Of a DNA stretch of 64,000 nt, positions 23,255 through 36,100 are shown one piece after another. This DNA comes from Apis mellifera. Its lineage: Eukaryota > Arthropoda > Insecta > Hymenoptera > Apidae. The notes under the pieces are model-generated. The model searched no databases, was not told the DNA's origin, and saw only the letters and a list, made by a program, of their open reading frames with translations. A program made the translations under genes and the position numbers. The stretch covers positions 13,020,330-13,084,329 of the forward strand of contig NC_037648.1 of assembly GCF_003254395.2 (NCBI RefSeq), read 5' to 3'. Numbering within the stretch: the stretch's first letter is position 1; every line of letters starts with the position of its first letter.

Positions 23255-25178
23255 ATGGCTGGTGCCATTGTACGTTGTTTTCAAGTCCCGAGGAAACAAT
23301 TGGGTAAGTTATTTTAAGATGTTATTTTGTTTCATTTTGAATCATATTCAGGATGTTTGTGACGTTTGTAATGTAATCACGGTGTATAGAATGTTGATGT
23401 GTCGATGTTTTTCATACTTTAAAAAAATTTAAACATTTTGCGTAGAAACGAGGTTATATAATTAAAGTAATTCGTTTGATTTTAAGGTTTCCTTGGGTCG
23501 TTGTTGAACAGTCAGCAACAAAGAACATTTGCCGATGCCGCGCTAGAAGGAAAAGTATGATTTATTTCTTTTTTAATAACTCGTTATATTTTACGATATT
23601 GTGACATAAATATAGTACCAATGTTTCTTTTTCTTTTTTTTTTAGAAAAGAGGTGGTCCTCTGGCTGATCAAGATCGCATCTTTACAAATTTGTATGGCA
23701 GACACGATTGGAGGTTAAAAGGTGCTCTGAAAAGAGGAGATTGGTATAAAACTAAGGAAATTGTAGAAAAAGGTGCAGACTGGATCATCAATGAAATCAA
23801 AGTATCTGGTTTGAGAGGACGCGGAGGTGCAGGATTTCCATCTGGAATGAAATGGTCTTTTATGAACAAACCCTCTGATGGAAGACCAAAATATTTGGTA
23901 GTTAACGGCGATGAGGGTGAACCTGGTACTTGTAAAGATCGTGAAATCCTTCGTCACGATCCACATAAACTTGTGGAAGGTTGCTTAATTGCTGGTCGTG
24001 CGATGGGAGCGTGTGCTGCGTATATCTATATTCGTGGTGAATTCTATAATGAAGCATCAAATATGCAAGTTGCCATTGCAGAAGCTTACCAAGCTGGTTT
24101 GATTGGAAAAAATGCCTGTGGTTCTGGTTACGATTTTGACATCTTTGTACAAAGAGGAGCAGGTGCATACATTTGTGGAGAAGAAACTGCTCTGATTGAA
24201 TCTATCGAAGGAAAACAAGGAAAACCTAGATTAAAGCCTCCTTTTCCAGCTGATGTTGGATTATTTGGATGCCCCACCACTGTTACAAATGTTGAAACCG
24301 TCGCAGTAGCTCCTGTACGTATTCGATATATTCTTAGCATTATTAGAAAATACATATACGTATAAAATTTTAATTCTAAAATTAAAATTTCGACATATAG
24401 ACTATTTGCAGACGAGGCGGAGCGTGGTTTGCGTCATTTGGTCGTCCACGTAATCATGGTACAAAATTATTTAATATCTCGGGACACGTGAACAATCCTT
24501 GCACCGTGGAAGAAGAAATGTCCATTCCTTTGAAAGAACTCATTGAAAGACACGCTGGTGGAGTAATTGGTGGATGGGATAATTTATTGGGTGTAATCCC
24601 CGGTGGATCTTCCACTCCTGTTATTCCGAAAAGGTATTTAGTTATATTTATTAATTAATTACAAAGTTTAACAATTTTTTAATTCAAAATTAACAATTTT
24701 GTAGTGTATGCGATACAGTGTTGTTGGATTTCGACGATCTTGTCAGAGTACAGACTTCTTTCGGTACTGCAGCTGTAATTGTAATGAACAAACAGACCGA
24801 TATTATCAAAGCTATCGCGCGTTTGATCAGCTTTTATAAGCACGAATCGTGCGGTCAATGTACTCCGTGTCGCGAAGGAATAAGTTGGATGTACAAAATA
24901 ATGAGAAGGTATGCAACTTTTACTTCTTTTTATTTTATATTGAAGCGATTAAACTGTAGATTTTAAAATCGTGGAACAAATATGTGTTTAGATTTGTTCA
25001 GGGACAAGCAGAAGTACACGAAATAGATATGCTTTGGGAGTTGACCAAACAGATTGAAATGCACACTATCTGTGCTTTGGCGGATGGCGCGGCGTGGCCA
25101 GTTCAAGGATTGATCAGGCATTTTAGACCGGAAATAGAAGCACGCATTGCACAACACAAACAAGCTATATCAAATTAA
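23255..25178 (+). CDS. NDUFV1: NDUFV1, 51-kDa NADH-binding subunit of mitochondrial complex I
   Basis: The subunit oxidises NADH, passes electrons through FMN to iron-sulfur cluster N3, and sits at the tip of the matrix arm of complex I. Coding exons are 23255-23303, 23487-23554, 23646-24314, 24401-24633, 24705-24908 and 24992-25178. All are GT-AG with consistent phase and the product is 469 aa, close to the usual 464. Exons 1-2 encode a basic mitochondrial presequence. The NADH/FMN glycine-rich motif GRGGAGFPSG lies near residues 97-106, and NGDEGEPGTCKDR near 126-138. Cluster N3 ligands are C389, C392 and C395 (ESCGQCTPCREG) plus C435. All key residues are present. The ATG at 23255 has good context (caaaATGg) and gives a typical presequence. 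An ATG at 23225 is in frame and is the alternative. Confidence 0.96.
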
Positions 25179-25385
25179 AGATAAAGGTATAGAGACTAGA
25201 AGCCATTGAACGTTCCAATAATTGTTAAACAAATGACTGAACAAAGTGTAGATATATTTATACTTGTAAGATATATTTATTTACAGTGTATGTAAGGTGA
25301 AACCGAGGTGCAGTATAGTTGAATTTCTTATGTAATTCTGCTGGACTTTGTTTCTCTTTTGATGGTCCGGTAAATAAAAATGATA
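25179..25385 (+). other. NDUFV1 3' UTR and polyadenylation signal
   Basis: A short 3' UTR. AATAAA at 25373-25378, about 195 bases after the stop codon, is the likely polyadenylation signal. Confidence 0.55.
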
Positions 25386-28300
25386 TAGAAAAATGTAATT
25401 TGTCTGTATTAATGTAGAAGCAGAAGTCACATTTTTAAAATAATTTAAATTCTTTTTATATCTAAAAAGTCTAAAATGCGAAGAAAAATAATTCCACAAT
25501 CGTAAAGAATTCGTTTTCCAATGGAAACTAAACATTTTACAATACCTTTATAACACAAAAGGGATATATCGACGATTAATTAAATTAAAATTAAAATAAA
25601 AAAAATATTTGAAGAGAATTGCATTTTATTTCAACGATATCGGAATTCAAGAAAGTAACAGCTTCAAGCTCCGTTTCGAACATCGTTACAAGTGATTTCC
25701 ATTCTCATTGGGAATCTAACGAGTTATAGCAAGTATCAAATTATAACGTTAATGTGATAAAATTAATAATTATTCGTTACCTATAAGTTTTTAACAAAAT
25801 GTACAGAATGATTCAATTGTAGTTTTCGATTTTCTTTTTAATTTATTCAAAATGATAATGTCAAGAATGATTGAATCATTCCGTATATTTCAATTTCAAA
25901 TAATCATATTTAACATTTTTTTTTTTTGCGTCAAAATATATATATTCTTTATGAATTGAATATTTTCAGAAAGCAAGATATTTAATATTTTTAAATACAT
26001 TTTATATCGAAAAAAAGCCAAAGAATGCGCGCAGAAGAGGGGGAACCGTTGCGAGACGAGATAAAAATCGAAAAATAAAAAGGACATTGGCACACGACGT
26101 GTATACCGAACGATACGTTGCATTTATTCGTTCATTATACAAGAAAAAAGTTTTCTAGCTCTAATGTTTCCGCTGACTACGGATACAGATAATAATGTCG
26201 CTCGGATTACGGTACAATGTGCGTATACAATATACAATATATATATATGTATATACATACAAAAGCGCTCGCTTGATTTACAGACCGATATTCTTTCTCT
26301 CTCTCTCTCTCACATTCTCTCACTCATTCTCTCTTGTCCTTTCGCTCTCTCCCTCTCTCTCCCTCTCTCTCCCTCTCTCTTTCCTTTTGTGTCTCAAAAT
26401 CGGGACTGTCTTTTGAAGTTCCTCATTTCTCTACCTTTTTGTCCTCCCTTTCATTCAATATATCATCGATAATTAATTCTTTCTTCTTTTTTACTTTACT
26501 TAAATAAAATTAAGCTAGCCGTTACAATATCGGGATAGCTTGTTTTTCTTATTATTTTTTTTTTTTTTAATTTTTTATTTTTAATTTTTTTTTTTTTTTC
26601 CTTTTTTTTCCTTTTCTTTTCTTTTATCTCATATTTCTTTGCAAGCTATTCCGGTGAGTTAGTAAGCGCACACACTGTCTTTTATGATAGGTCCGTTGTT
26701 ACGTTATCTCCCTCCTATCTCTATTTATCTAAAAATCTCTGTTTCATCGATTTTTGTTTTGCCTCTTGCTCACGAGAATCTGGGGAGGTGAATTGAATGA
26801 GAATTTTTATATATATCTTTTTAACATCTTCTCATTCGGTTTCATCCTTTTTTGATTAATTTATTTTTTTATTAGCTGGCGATTATTACAAAGCTTTCGT
26901 ATAAAAGATGGTTTTTTTGTTCCCTTCTTGACGATGTCATTAAACTTCCAATAGTAAATCATGTTCCCTGAAGAGGAATCGACTTTACGCGTTTAATTTT
27001 ATTGAACTTTCTCCAAGAGAACGTAATTTACAAGATTACAAATCGGATAATAAGTCCTTAAAAATCACATATTTTATAACCCTTAAAAATTCGCTTCAAA
27101 ATATCCATTCTATATGGTATCCCTATTCAATGAGCCAAAGATACCAAAGAAAATCAGATGATAAGAAATTCAAGTTGAAAAAAAAAAGAAAATCGACCAA
27201 ATATATTTCAAATATATTTCAACAAAAAGACAAACAAGTCTTTTAGAAGCAAGAAAAAGAGGAACAAGATTTTTACAGTCTCATCGACGAAAAGATACAA
27301 ATCACACGAAGGTATACAAAAAAAGAATAAGACGATTAAAAAAAAAAAGCTTCATCTTTGGCTCATCAACGTTGTTCATCATTCTTCCAGAATGACCAGA
27401 AGATCCCGAAGATCACATTTTCATCATCACCTCTCTCGGACCTCCTGAGCACGCGATTAAAAGCCTATGTATAGCCCCGCTAGAGGAGACAAACGTGACT
27501 CGTAGCAAAATAATGTACGACGTTAATCTCGTTATTTCACTCGCTCGATTGTACTTGTTGCAAGTCCTGCCATTTGGACGCGGTCTTCATTCGACGCGCG
27601 TAAAAAACAAGGTACACGTACACGATATGATTTCAAATAAGTATCTCTCTTTTCTCTCTCTCTCATTCACGCGTTATCTTTCAGGCGCACACAATCACAC
27701 ACGCTCTCTCGCTCGCCGGACACGCGCTCGCGCTCTTTGGCATGATCCTTCTAAGCAAGATCACGCTTATTGTTGGAGACCTATGCTTGCTGGACCCGCG
27801 CCACTATTTAGTTTCCCGTATATATATAATCAGCCATAAAAATAGACTCGTCTCTATTGCAGTTTTGCTCTACGTCAGCCCGCGCCTCTCTCGAGGATGA
27901 ATTATCGAATCAGATCTTTACTCGTGAAAGGATAAATGGATGGATGATGATCATAGATCAGGAGAATAAGAAATTGAATTTTTCGATGGAAAGAAAACGG
28001 ATTCTAATTAAGGAGAATAGGAATAGTTCTTAAGATACTCTCCAATCAAAGAAAAAATCAAAGAAAATAAATTTTCCTTATCATAAATCAGGAACACGAT
28101 AACGATCCATTCCGGTTGCATCAATCTTCTCTCGTGCGGCAGTGACGTTTACAGAACCGATCAGTTTCATCGTTTCATCGATCCGTACCAGGCCAAAGCT
28201 TCACTCAATCATCATCATCCTTTCCTTCACGTTTTATTATCCTATTAAACATCTCGAATGAACCCGCCATTCGTCCAACAATCATCGTGAGATCAAGAGA

Positions 28301-28567
28301 TCTATTATATTCTACGAAAACGAAAACATCCTCGAAATATCTGGTCGCAGGCGAGGCGCTACCAACTCGAAGGTCTCCAACCAGGCCCTAGGTCTCCCTA
28401 ATTTAATATTCACGCGCGAGTCCAGCGATGTGGGATGGGTATACATGTGTGTACGATGGTCGAGATCGCTCGATGGCGGATGGAAGGCACGGGGTAAGGA
28501 TATCAAAAAAGGGGCGTCGTCTGCTGCTGTTTCTCTCTCTCTCTCCCTGGGTCCCTAGTCCCCTCGA
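25386..28567. other. Non-coding region between convergent NDUFV1 and RPUSD2
   Basis: No conserved protein was seen. A CT-rich tract lies at about 26298-26383, and T-rich runs at 26550-26620. Some or all of the right part is probably 3' UTR of the minus-strand RPUSD2 gene. A TTTATT near 26122 (AATAAA on the minus strand) would imply a 3' UTR of about 2.4 kb, but nearer sites are possible. CpG-rich sequence at 27690-27900 and 28330-28560 is unexplained. Confidence 0.5.
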
Positions 28568-29344
28568 CTATCGCTCCTCCTCGGCCCAGTCGCTGGCCGC
28601 CCAGGCGGGTAGCGGGGTCTCGTACTCCCACCCCGGCCCGCAATAGCGCCACGCGTGCAGATACATGACCAGGTCGGATGGTTTCGGGTCTCTGTACTTC
28701 ACTTTGCACTCGTAGCAGTGCGGGTCAACGGTCATCTTGTCGTTCGTGAAGCTGGAGTCGGGCGGCTCGGATCCCGTCTGCGTGCCGACCGTCACCTTCG
28801 ACGATTGTTGTTCCTGCTGTTGCTGTTGTTGCTGTTGCTGTTGCTCCTCTTCAGCCAGGCCGGGAGTGGAGGAGGGCGAGGAGGCAACGTCCTTGTCGTT
28901 GCTCAACGAGACGCGATCCTCCATGTCCAGCTTCGGCTTGAACAGACTCATCTCCGAGTCCCCGTCCATACCCAGCCAATTCTCCGCGTTGTGGATGCTG
29001 ATCAGGTCTCTGACCAACTCCTGGTCCGTCTTCCCGATGTTTCCACCCTTCCCCTTCTCAGGCCCGAACACCACGTGGTTGTAGAGGGGGTCGTTCACCA
29101 CCGGATAACCGAGGTATTGAAGGTGGACCCGGATCTGGTGCATCCTTCCGGTCTGAGGCTTGCACAGGACAACGGACGACTTGCCGTTGTAGCTGAGCCG
29201 CTTGAAACGGGTCACGCAGTCCTTCCCCTTCTCCGAGATCTTGCACACGCCGATCTTGTACGAGACAACCTCGATCGGCTCCGAGCAAACCACCTCCTCC
29301 TCCGGGAACTCGCCCTCCACCCGGCACACGTACTGCTTGTGAAC
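28568..29344 (-). CDS. RPUSD2: RPUSD2 last coding exon
   Basis: The exon encodes the second half of the catalytic domain (VCRVEGEFPEEE, then KPQTGRMHQIRVHLQYLGYP), then an acidic and Ser-rich linker with a glutamine run, then the conserved Cys-containing C-terminal block ending in PLPAWAASDW. The stop is TAG at 28568-28570. The acceptor is at 29345-29346. The exon is clearly more GC-rich than the flanking introns. Confidence 0.92.
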   Translation of the reverse strand, partial: VHKQYVCRVEGEFPEEEVVCSEPIEVVSYKIGVCKISEKGKDCVTRFKRLSYNGKSSVVLCKPQTGRMHQIRVHLQYLGYPVVNDPLYNHVVFGPEKGKGGNIGKTDQELVRDLISIHNAENWLGMDGDSEMSLFKPKLDMEDRVSLSNDKDVASSPSSTPGLAEEEQQQQQQQQQQEQQSSKVTVGTQTGSEPPDSSFTNDKMTVDPHCYECKVKYRDPKPSDLVMYLHAWRYCGPGWEYETPLPAWAASDWAEEER

Positions 29345-32300
29345 CTGGATTTTGGAATCAAATTTCAAATTGATTCAAAAGAAAATTAAATTGGATGATT
29401 TCTTCAGATACATTTCAAGTGGAGGCTTGCTTTATCGATTGGAGAGACAACTAACCTGTCTGTTTCTTATTTGGTGCTCCATCTGCCTCGCCTTCTTCGG
29501 CGTTCTGCCGAAGAGGAGGATACCGCTGGTCAGTCGGTCGAGCCTGTGTATCGTCCTCAAGTTCTTCAGGTTGTACTCCTTGGCGAGGATGAAGACGACC
29601 GTGTTGTGCCGGTATCTGCCGCACGGGTGCACCTGCAATACCCGAAACGTTCGAGAGATTTATTTGCCGAGAAAACAGAAGAGAGAGAGAAAGAGAGAGA
29701 TGATTAGAGAGGGGATTGTGCAATTGGTCGGATTCTGTTCGGTTAAAAATATCGAACGGAAGGCGTGCGAGAAAAGCGGGCAAGGATTATTGTATTATTG
29801 TATTTGCGGAAGAACTGGAAGCGATGGATTTATCTTTATTTGCTTTAAAACTTTCCACATTCTTGGAACAATCTCGATATATCTATGCATAAATTCTCTT
29901 AACTCCTTTTAATTCTACATCATACCTTAGATACAAAACCTAGGATCTACTTCCGTCAATTAAAGAATTAAAGAAAAGAGAAACGATTTTCATCACCTTA
30001 GATACAAAATCTAGGATCTACTTCCGTCAATTAAAGAAAAGAGAAACGATTTTCATCGAGCAAAATCGAAATTCGACGCCATTATGGTATCGAATGTGGA
30101 CACAGTGGCCGCTCTAATGAGAAGAATACTTTCAATCGTTGCATTGGATCTTCTTTAATTCTCTAGCGTTTCGTTTTACGGAGATTGGAGGATAATTCTT
30201 CCTGATAAAGGAAATTTAAATGATTATTATATAATTATATTGTATCCATTGGAAGATTCGTGAGATTATTAACACGAGAGCAAAGCTCAACTGGTGTAAG
30301 ATTTCAGTGAAGCCGGTTTAGTAATAATTCCAAACGGTTACGGCTCGACTAAGAAAAGAACAAAGGCTTCGATCTCTCCGCAATTGACGCGTACCACATT
30401 GCATCCGAAGATTGGTACTCGTAAATCAGCCGTTCAATACCGTTGACTTGGCCAAATCAACATCCGATGTTGAAATCTTCCGAATAACATATTAACCTTT
30501 TACGAGATCGCAGGTTGGAAGGAAACGAGAAAGAAAATCGAGAGCGTAATAAATCGAAAAGACCTTGTTTCAGCAATGTGGAAGGATAGGTCGATGGAGC
30601 GGGGTGTAAATAGTACGTAAACAGGAAGTAGCGGCTCGTAAAGACACGCTGCTGACAGCCTCTCGATTTGCCCGATAATCCTGCTCTTCATCCCTCCCTC
30701 TCTCCTTCTCTCTTGCACCCTTTGTCATCGATGTATTGTGATTTGACCCACTCAAACCCGGATGTCGAATATATATATATATATATATATATTGAGTTTC
30801 CTCCCCTATTTTTCAGGTCAAACTATTTTTTATCACGGAGAGAAGGTTTCGCGGTGGACTTAATTTTTTAAGGCGATTGCGTTGCAGGTATTTCGTGTAT
30901 ATCCCTTTCCTTTTATCGCGTACAACTTTGTTTTAGTGTTATTTCCTCAGGGAATATTTCTTTTAACAAGGTTCATTTCCGAATGATAAACTTCACTTTT
31001 CGCTTTTTCACGAAATAACGATTTAACAACGTATGAGCGCTCGAGTCTGTGCAAGTGCATCAATTCAACGTTATAAAACGCGTAGCAGGGAGAGGAAGGG
31101 AGGGGAGGAGAAACGTGTTGAATTCGTAAGGGATGATCGAAATTTTCGAGGGAAAGAAAAATAAAATTGGACCTATTGTTTCGCGTAATTAAATGATCAT
31201 TTCGCGGCCGCGGAAATGTTTTTTGCGGTAATTAACCCAACTCCCGCGCTGGTAATTAAGCGCCGTTTAATGTTTCCCTCTGGCTTTGCTCCACGTGTAT
31301 AAACGAGATGCGATGAACCGAGAGATTTTTTGGGAAACGAAGGCTTTTCTTTTTTCTCTTTCATTCGTGAGTTTGAATATACATTATAGAGCGAAAGTTT
31401 GTAAGAAAATTATTTTTTCGATACTCAAATAATCTTCGATCGAAAATAAGTAGTTGGAAACAAAGGTTTTACAAGGTTTTTCTTTTTTCTCTTTCATTCG
31501 TGAGTTTGAATATACATTATAGAGCGAAAGTTTGTAAGAAAATTATTTTTTCGATATTCAAATAATCTTCGAAATCGAAAATAAGTTGGAAACAAAGGTT
31601 TTACAAGGTTTTTCTTTTTTCTCTTTCATGAATTTGAATATACATTATCGAGCGAAAATTTGTAAGAAAATTATTTTTTCGATATTCAAGTAATCTTCGA
31701 TCGAAAATAAGTTTGGATACTCTGGAAATTTTGAAAATATGTATAACTCGAGTTCCTTTCTTTCCATTTTTCAATTCAATAAAAATTTCAGAATAGTAAA
31801 TTAACGTGGAATTTAATTATAGATCTTTTCTATTCCAAACGTAAGATTTTTCAAGTTTCAAGGTATTAAAAGAAAATTATTTTTTGATACATAATCGAAT
31901 CTTCGAAATCGAAAATAAGTTTGGAAAATAAGTTGGAAACAAAGGTTTTACAAGGCTTTTCTTTTTTCTCTTTCATTCATGAGTTTGAATATACATTATC
32001 AAGCGAAAGTTTGTAAGAAAATTATTTTTTGATACTCAAGTAATCTTCGATCGAAAAGTTTGTTGGATGCTCTGGAGATTTTGAAAATATAATAAGTTTG
32101 GATACTCTGGAAATTTTGAAAATATATATAACTTGAGTTCCTTTCTTTCCATTTTTCAATTCAATAAAAATTTCAGAATAGTAAATTAAACGTAACGTGG
32201 AATTTAATTATAGATATTTTCTATTCGAAACGTAAGATTTTTCAAGTTTCAAGGTATTAAAAGAAAATTATTTTTCGATACATAATCGAATCTTCGAAAT

Positions 32301-33095
32301 CGAAAATAAGTTTGTTGGATTATCTGGAAATTTTGAAAATATAATTCGAGTTCCATTCTTTCCATTTTTCAATTCAATAAAAATTTTAGAATAATAAATT
32401 AAGCGTAACGTGGAATTTAATTATAGATCTTTCTTTCCATTTTTCCAATTCAATAAAAATTTCAAACAGTAAATTAACGTGGAATTTAATTATAGATCTT
32501 TTCTATTCCAAACGTAAGATTTTTCAAGAAAATTATTTTTCGATATTCAAGTAATCTTCGATCGAAAATAAGTTCTTTTGGATGCTCTGGAAATTTTGAA
32601 AATATGTGTAATTCGAGTTCCTTTCTTTCCATTTTTCAATTCAATAAAAATTTCAAACAGTAAATTAACATGGAATTTAATTATAGATCTTTTCTATTCG
32701 AAACGTAAGATTTTTCAAGAAAATTATTTTTCGATACTCAAGTAATCTTCGATCGAAAATAAATTTGGATACTTTGGAAATTTTGAATATGTATAACTCG
32801 AGTTACTTTCTTTCCATTTTTCAATTCAATAAAAATTTCAAACAGTAAATTAAACGTAACGTGAAATTTAATTACAGATCTTTTCTATTCCAAACGTAAG
32901 ATTTTTCAAGTTTCAAGTTATGTATTAAAGCTCCCCGTGTATCGTTTCGAAACATTTGAAAAACGTTGATTGGCCAAGACATCTAGCGACATTTAGAAGA
33001 GAATAGAAAGTGGACGGGTTGGTAATCATTTTTCTTTTCGAATCGCTTTTACGTCGAGCGGGTGCTTGCGAAATCGTTAATGATCCTCCAAATGA

Positions 33096-33144
<49 letters not shown>

Positions 33145-36100
33145 AGCCACGAACAATTATCTACGACGATCTACACGATCTCCAACACACGGGATTCCAA
33201 ACGGATCGTACCTTCGTTAATTAATTATCGCGCGTACGATCGAAGAGATTAATTGAAGAAAATCAACTATCGCGCGTGATTCTTTTTTTTTTCTTTCCCC
33301 CTCTTTTCTTAATCACCACGATCAGATCGAAAGATCAAATTAACTTTATAAGAAACGCGATAAATAATAAATACAAATTCATCGAATAAATCATACAATC
33401 GGTGTTTTTTCAAACGAGCGACAGTGATTCATAGATCGGTTGAGATAAAATTATATTATCGTCGAAGAAGAGGAAAAAAAGAATATAAATTGTATTTTTT
33501 GCTTGAATTATACGGGAGGAAAAAAGCGATAATGTTTCCATTTAAAAAGGATTAATAGACAACAATGGCGCGAAAGATTGCGTGGAAGAGAAGAGAAGGA
33601 TAAATAGAAGGAAGGAAGATATATAAGCGGGGAGGAGGAAGGTTAAAGTGAAAAATAGTCAGCGCGTAAAAATGCATTACGATATATAATACCGGCGCGA
33701 TTATTCATAAGCGACGTTTTGCCACGTCGAAGGCCGTCGAGTTTTGTACGACGAGTAAAAAGCCAGGCAGGCAGGCAGGCAGGCAGGCAGGCGAACAAGG
33801 CTGGAGATTAAAGAAAAAAAAAAAGGAAAAATCAGAGAAACAGACACCTCGCGTTGTCTTCGTGCGGTTAATTGCGAGTTAAAAGCGGAACTTACCATGA
33901 CACGGGTAATGAAAGAGAGAAAGAAAGGAGGAGAGAAACGAGCGAGCGAGTGAATATGCACGAGGACGACGATTATTGAACGCTTCCTTTTCTTCTTTTC
34001 TCTTCCTTCTCCGATCATCAATTATTGACGACGACAACTCCATCCACGAGCTTAAAATACATCCTCTCAAAACAATTCTTCTTCGATCTATAATTTTTAA
34101 AAATTCTCTCTCGTGGAATGAAAATTTACCGATAAGATCGATCCAAGTATTTTTCGAGATTTTTCTTTTACTGATCGAATCGAAATCGAAACGCTAAATC
34201 GAGGGATAATAAATTAAAATAAATTCACGAAAATTCGAGAAGAAGCGTTCGATTGGGATATCGCGAAATTAGGCGAAGGTATTCCAGCGGCGTTTAATAA
34301 TCTGGCACAGCCGTGAGCGAGATCAGAGAACGACAAACAAACGCGGATTCGTTCGGATTGATCGCGCGGCGGAGGCTTCGGGCCAAAAATAATCGGCCTG
34401 GGCCGCGCAATACCGGCCTAGCGAACAATCGTCGTCGTCGTCGTCGTTGACAATCGGCCGCGATAGAGAGAAACAGGCGTGGGCAACACTCGGGGTGGTT
34501 TTTCTTTTGTCGCGAGAAATTTTAAAAATTGAAAGATGGTGTTGTCGACGAGACTCTCTCTCTCACTCTCACTCTCTCTCTCTCTCTCTCTCTCTGTGAA
34601 ACGTGTAATTTGTAAAAGACTTTTGTAATTTGAAAAAGACAGGCAAGTTGATTGGGAGAGATTGGTTAAAAATAACCCCTTTGATGACTTATATATATAT
34701 ATATGTATATAAGTTGAGTACATGCACGCGCCTGTTTCCCTTTTCTAAAACAATTTTCTTTTCTTTTTTACTGTTATTCTTATTTTTTGGCAGTACAGTT
34801 CTGGCAGTACACCACTTACAGGGATGGAGGCGGGCTTGTTGACCACGACGACGTCCTCGTCCATGTGTATCACCGTGATCGGCTCCGAGGTGACAGGCAC
34901 CTCGTGTCTGCAACACACCAATCGCAACCAGCTTAACGTGGCTTTGTTCCTCTTGCTACTATCGTCCACTCTATCTCTTTCTCTCATCCTTTCACGCACA
35001 CATAGAGACACAAGCTTCGTTTTCATCCGTGTGTCGTCCAAGGATTCAGGATCAGGGAGTAGCTTTCTTTTTTTTTTAAAGGGAGGATGTAACGGGTGTG
35101 TAGAAAGGAAAATATTTCTTCTTTTCGTTGCTCGAGAAAAATTTTTAATTGTCAATCAATTTTCGAGATGTAATCTTTTTCCTTCTCTCTCCACGAGAAT
35201 AAATTTGGATAAACGAAGCTCGTGCCAAGTTAAAGAAACGAGATAACAAGGGGAAGGAGAAGATGTTAGAACATCGTGGTGCTTCCTCTTCCCTCGTTTC
35301 TTTCTTTTTATAATTTTGAAAAAAAGAGAAAAGAAAAAAGTCTCCCTCAGGAATTATCGTCCCAGTAAGCAAGATCGAAGATTATATCACTGAAAGGGAA
35401 CACGAAGGGGAACGATCTTTCGTACATTACCTTCCTTTCTTATTTCCCAATCCATTTCTTCTCTTCCCTCCAACTTGTTCTCTCATTTTCAAACGTATCA
35501 TCTCCTCTTATAAATTCTCGAAACGATGATCTCCTCACAAAAATTCCTCCCCAAAACTAAAACAATTCGAAATTCTCTCCGTCTAAGACAAATTATTCCT
35601 CGAGAACAGAGGAAGAACACAACCCTTTCGCCGCGGAGGATTCCTTAAACGGGTTAGAATGGCGGCTCGCGAACTGGATGGGACAAAGACAAGAAGAGGG
35701 GGGGAGGACGCGCAACAAGGACGATGCCTGGAAGAAACACGACAGGTGGCCGGCGCTCTTCTACGCGACTCCAATTACACGTTCCATCTGCCTAATGCAT
35801 TCCGTGAAACTGCACCGACTCCTCCTCGCGCGCCATTCTTTCCAGACAATAAGGAACCACCAACCTAGCTCTCTCTCTCTCTCTTCCCTTCTGCGAATTT
35901 TCCAATGCTTTCTGCTCTTCGTCGCCTCTTCCCCCTTTTTATCGCGCAATGTGTTTCCATCTACTCTCTGCCGGGGACAAGTATTGTTACGAGAGAAAGG
36001 AACCACCTCCTCTCTCTCTCTCTCTGACAGGCTTTGAATAATTCAATTCGAGTAATTTCCAAGGGCGGCTTCTCGAGGCAAAGATGATCCTTGGCAACTC

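Larger units (their letters stand above)
29633..34819 (-). other. RPUSD2 intron (5.2 kb)
   Basis: Non-coding. It holds a short tandem duplication (29924-30060), a TA tract (30768-30792), a conserved-looking CpG-rich patch with paired taattaa sites (31195-31310), a 1.6-kb composite tandem array (31340-32925), CT microsatellites (33099-33141 and 34553-34596), a CAGG repeat (33764-33792) and a GC-rich patch (34255-34450). Confidence 0.8.

Noticed and set aside
28655..29389. A 244-codon plus-strand frame opposite the last RPUSD2 exon.
   Set aside because: The minus strand has the conserved catalytic motifs. This frame is its antisense shadow, including a Leu run from the CAG repeat.
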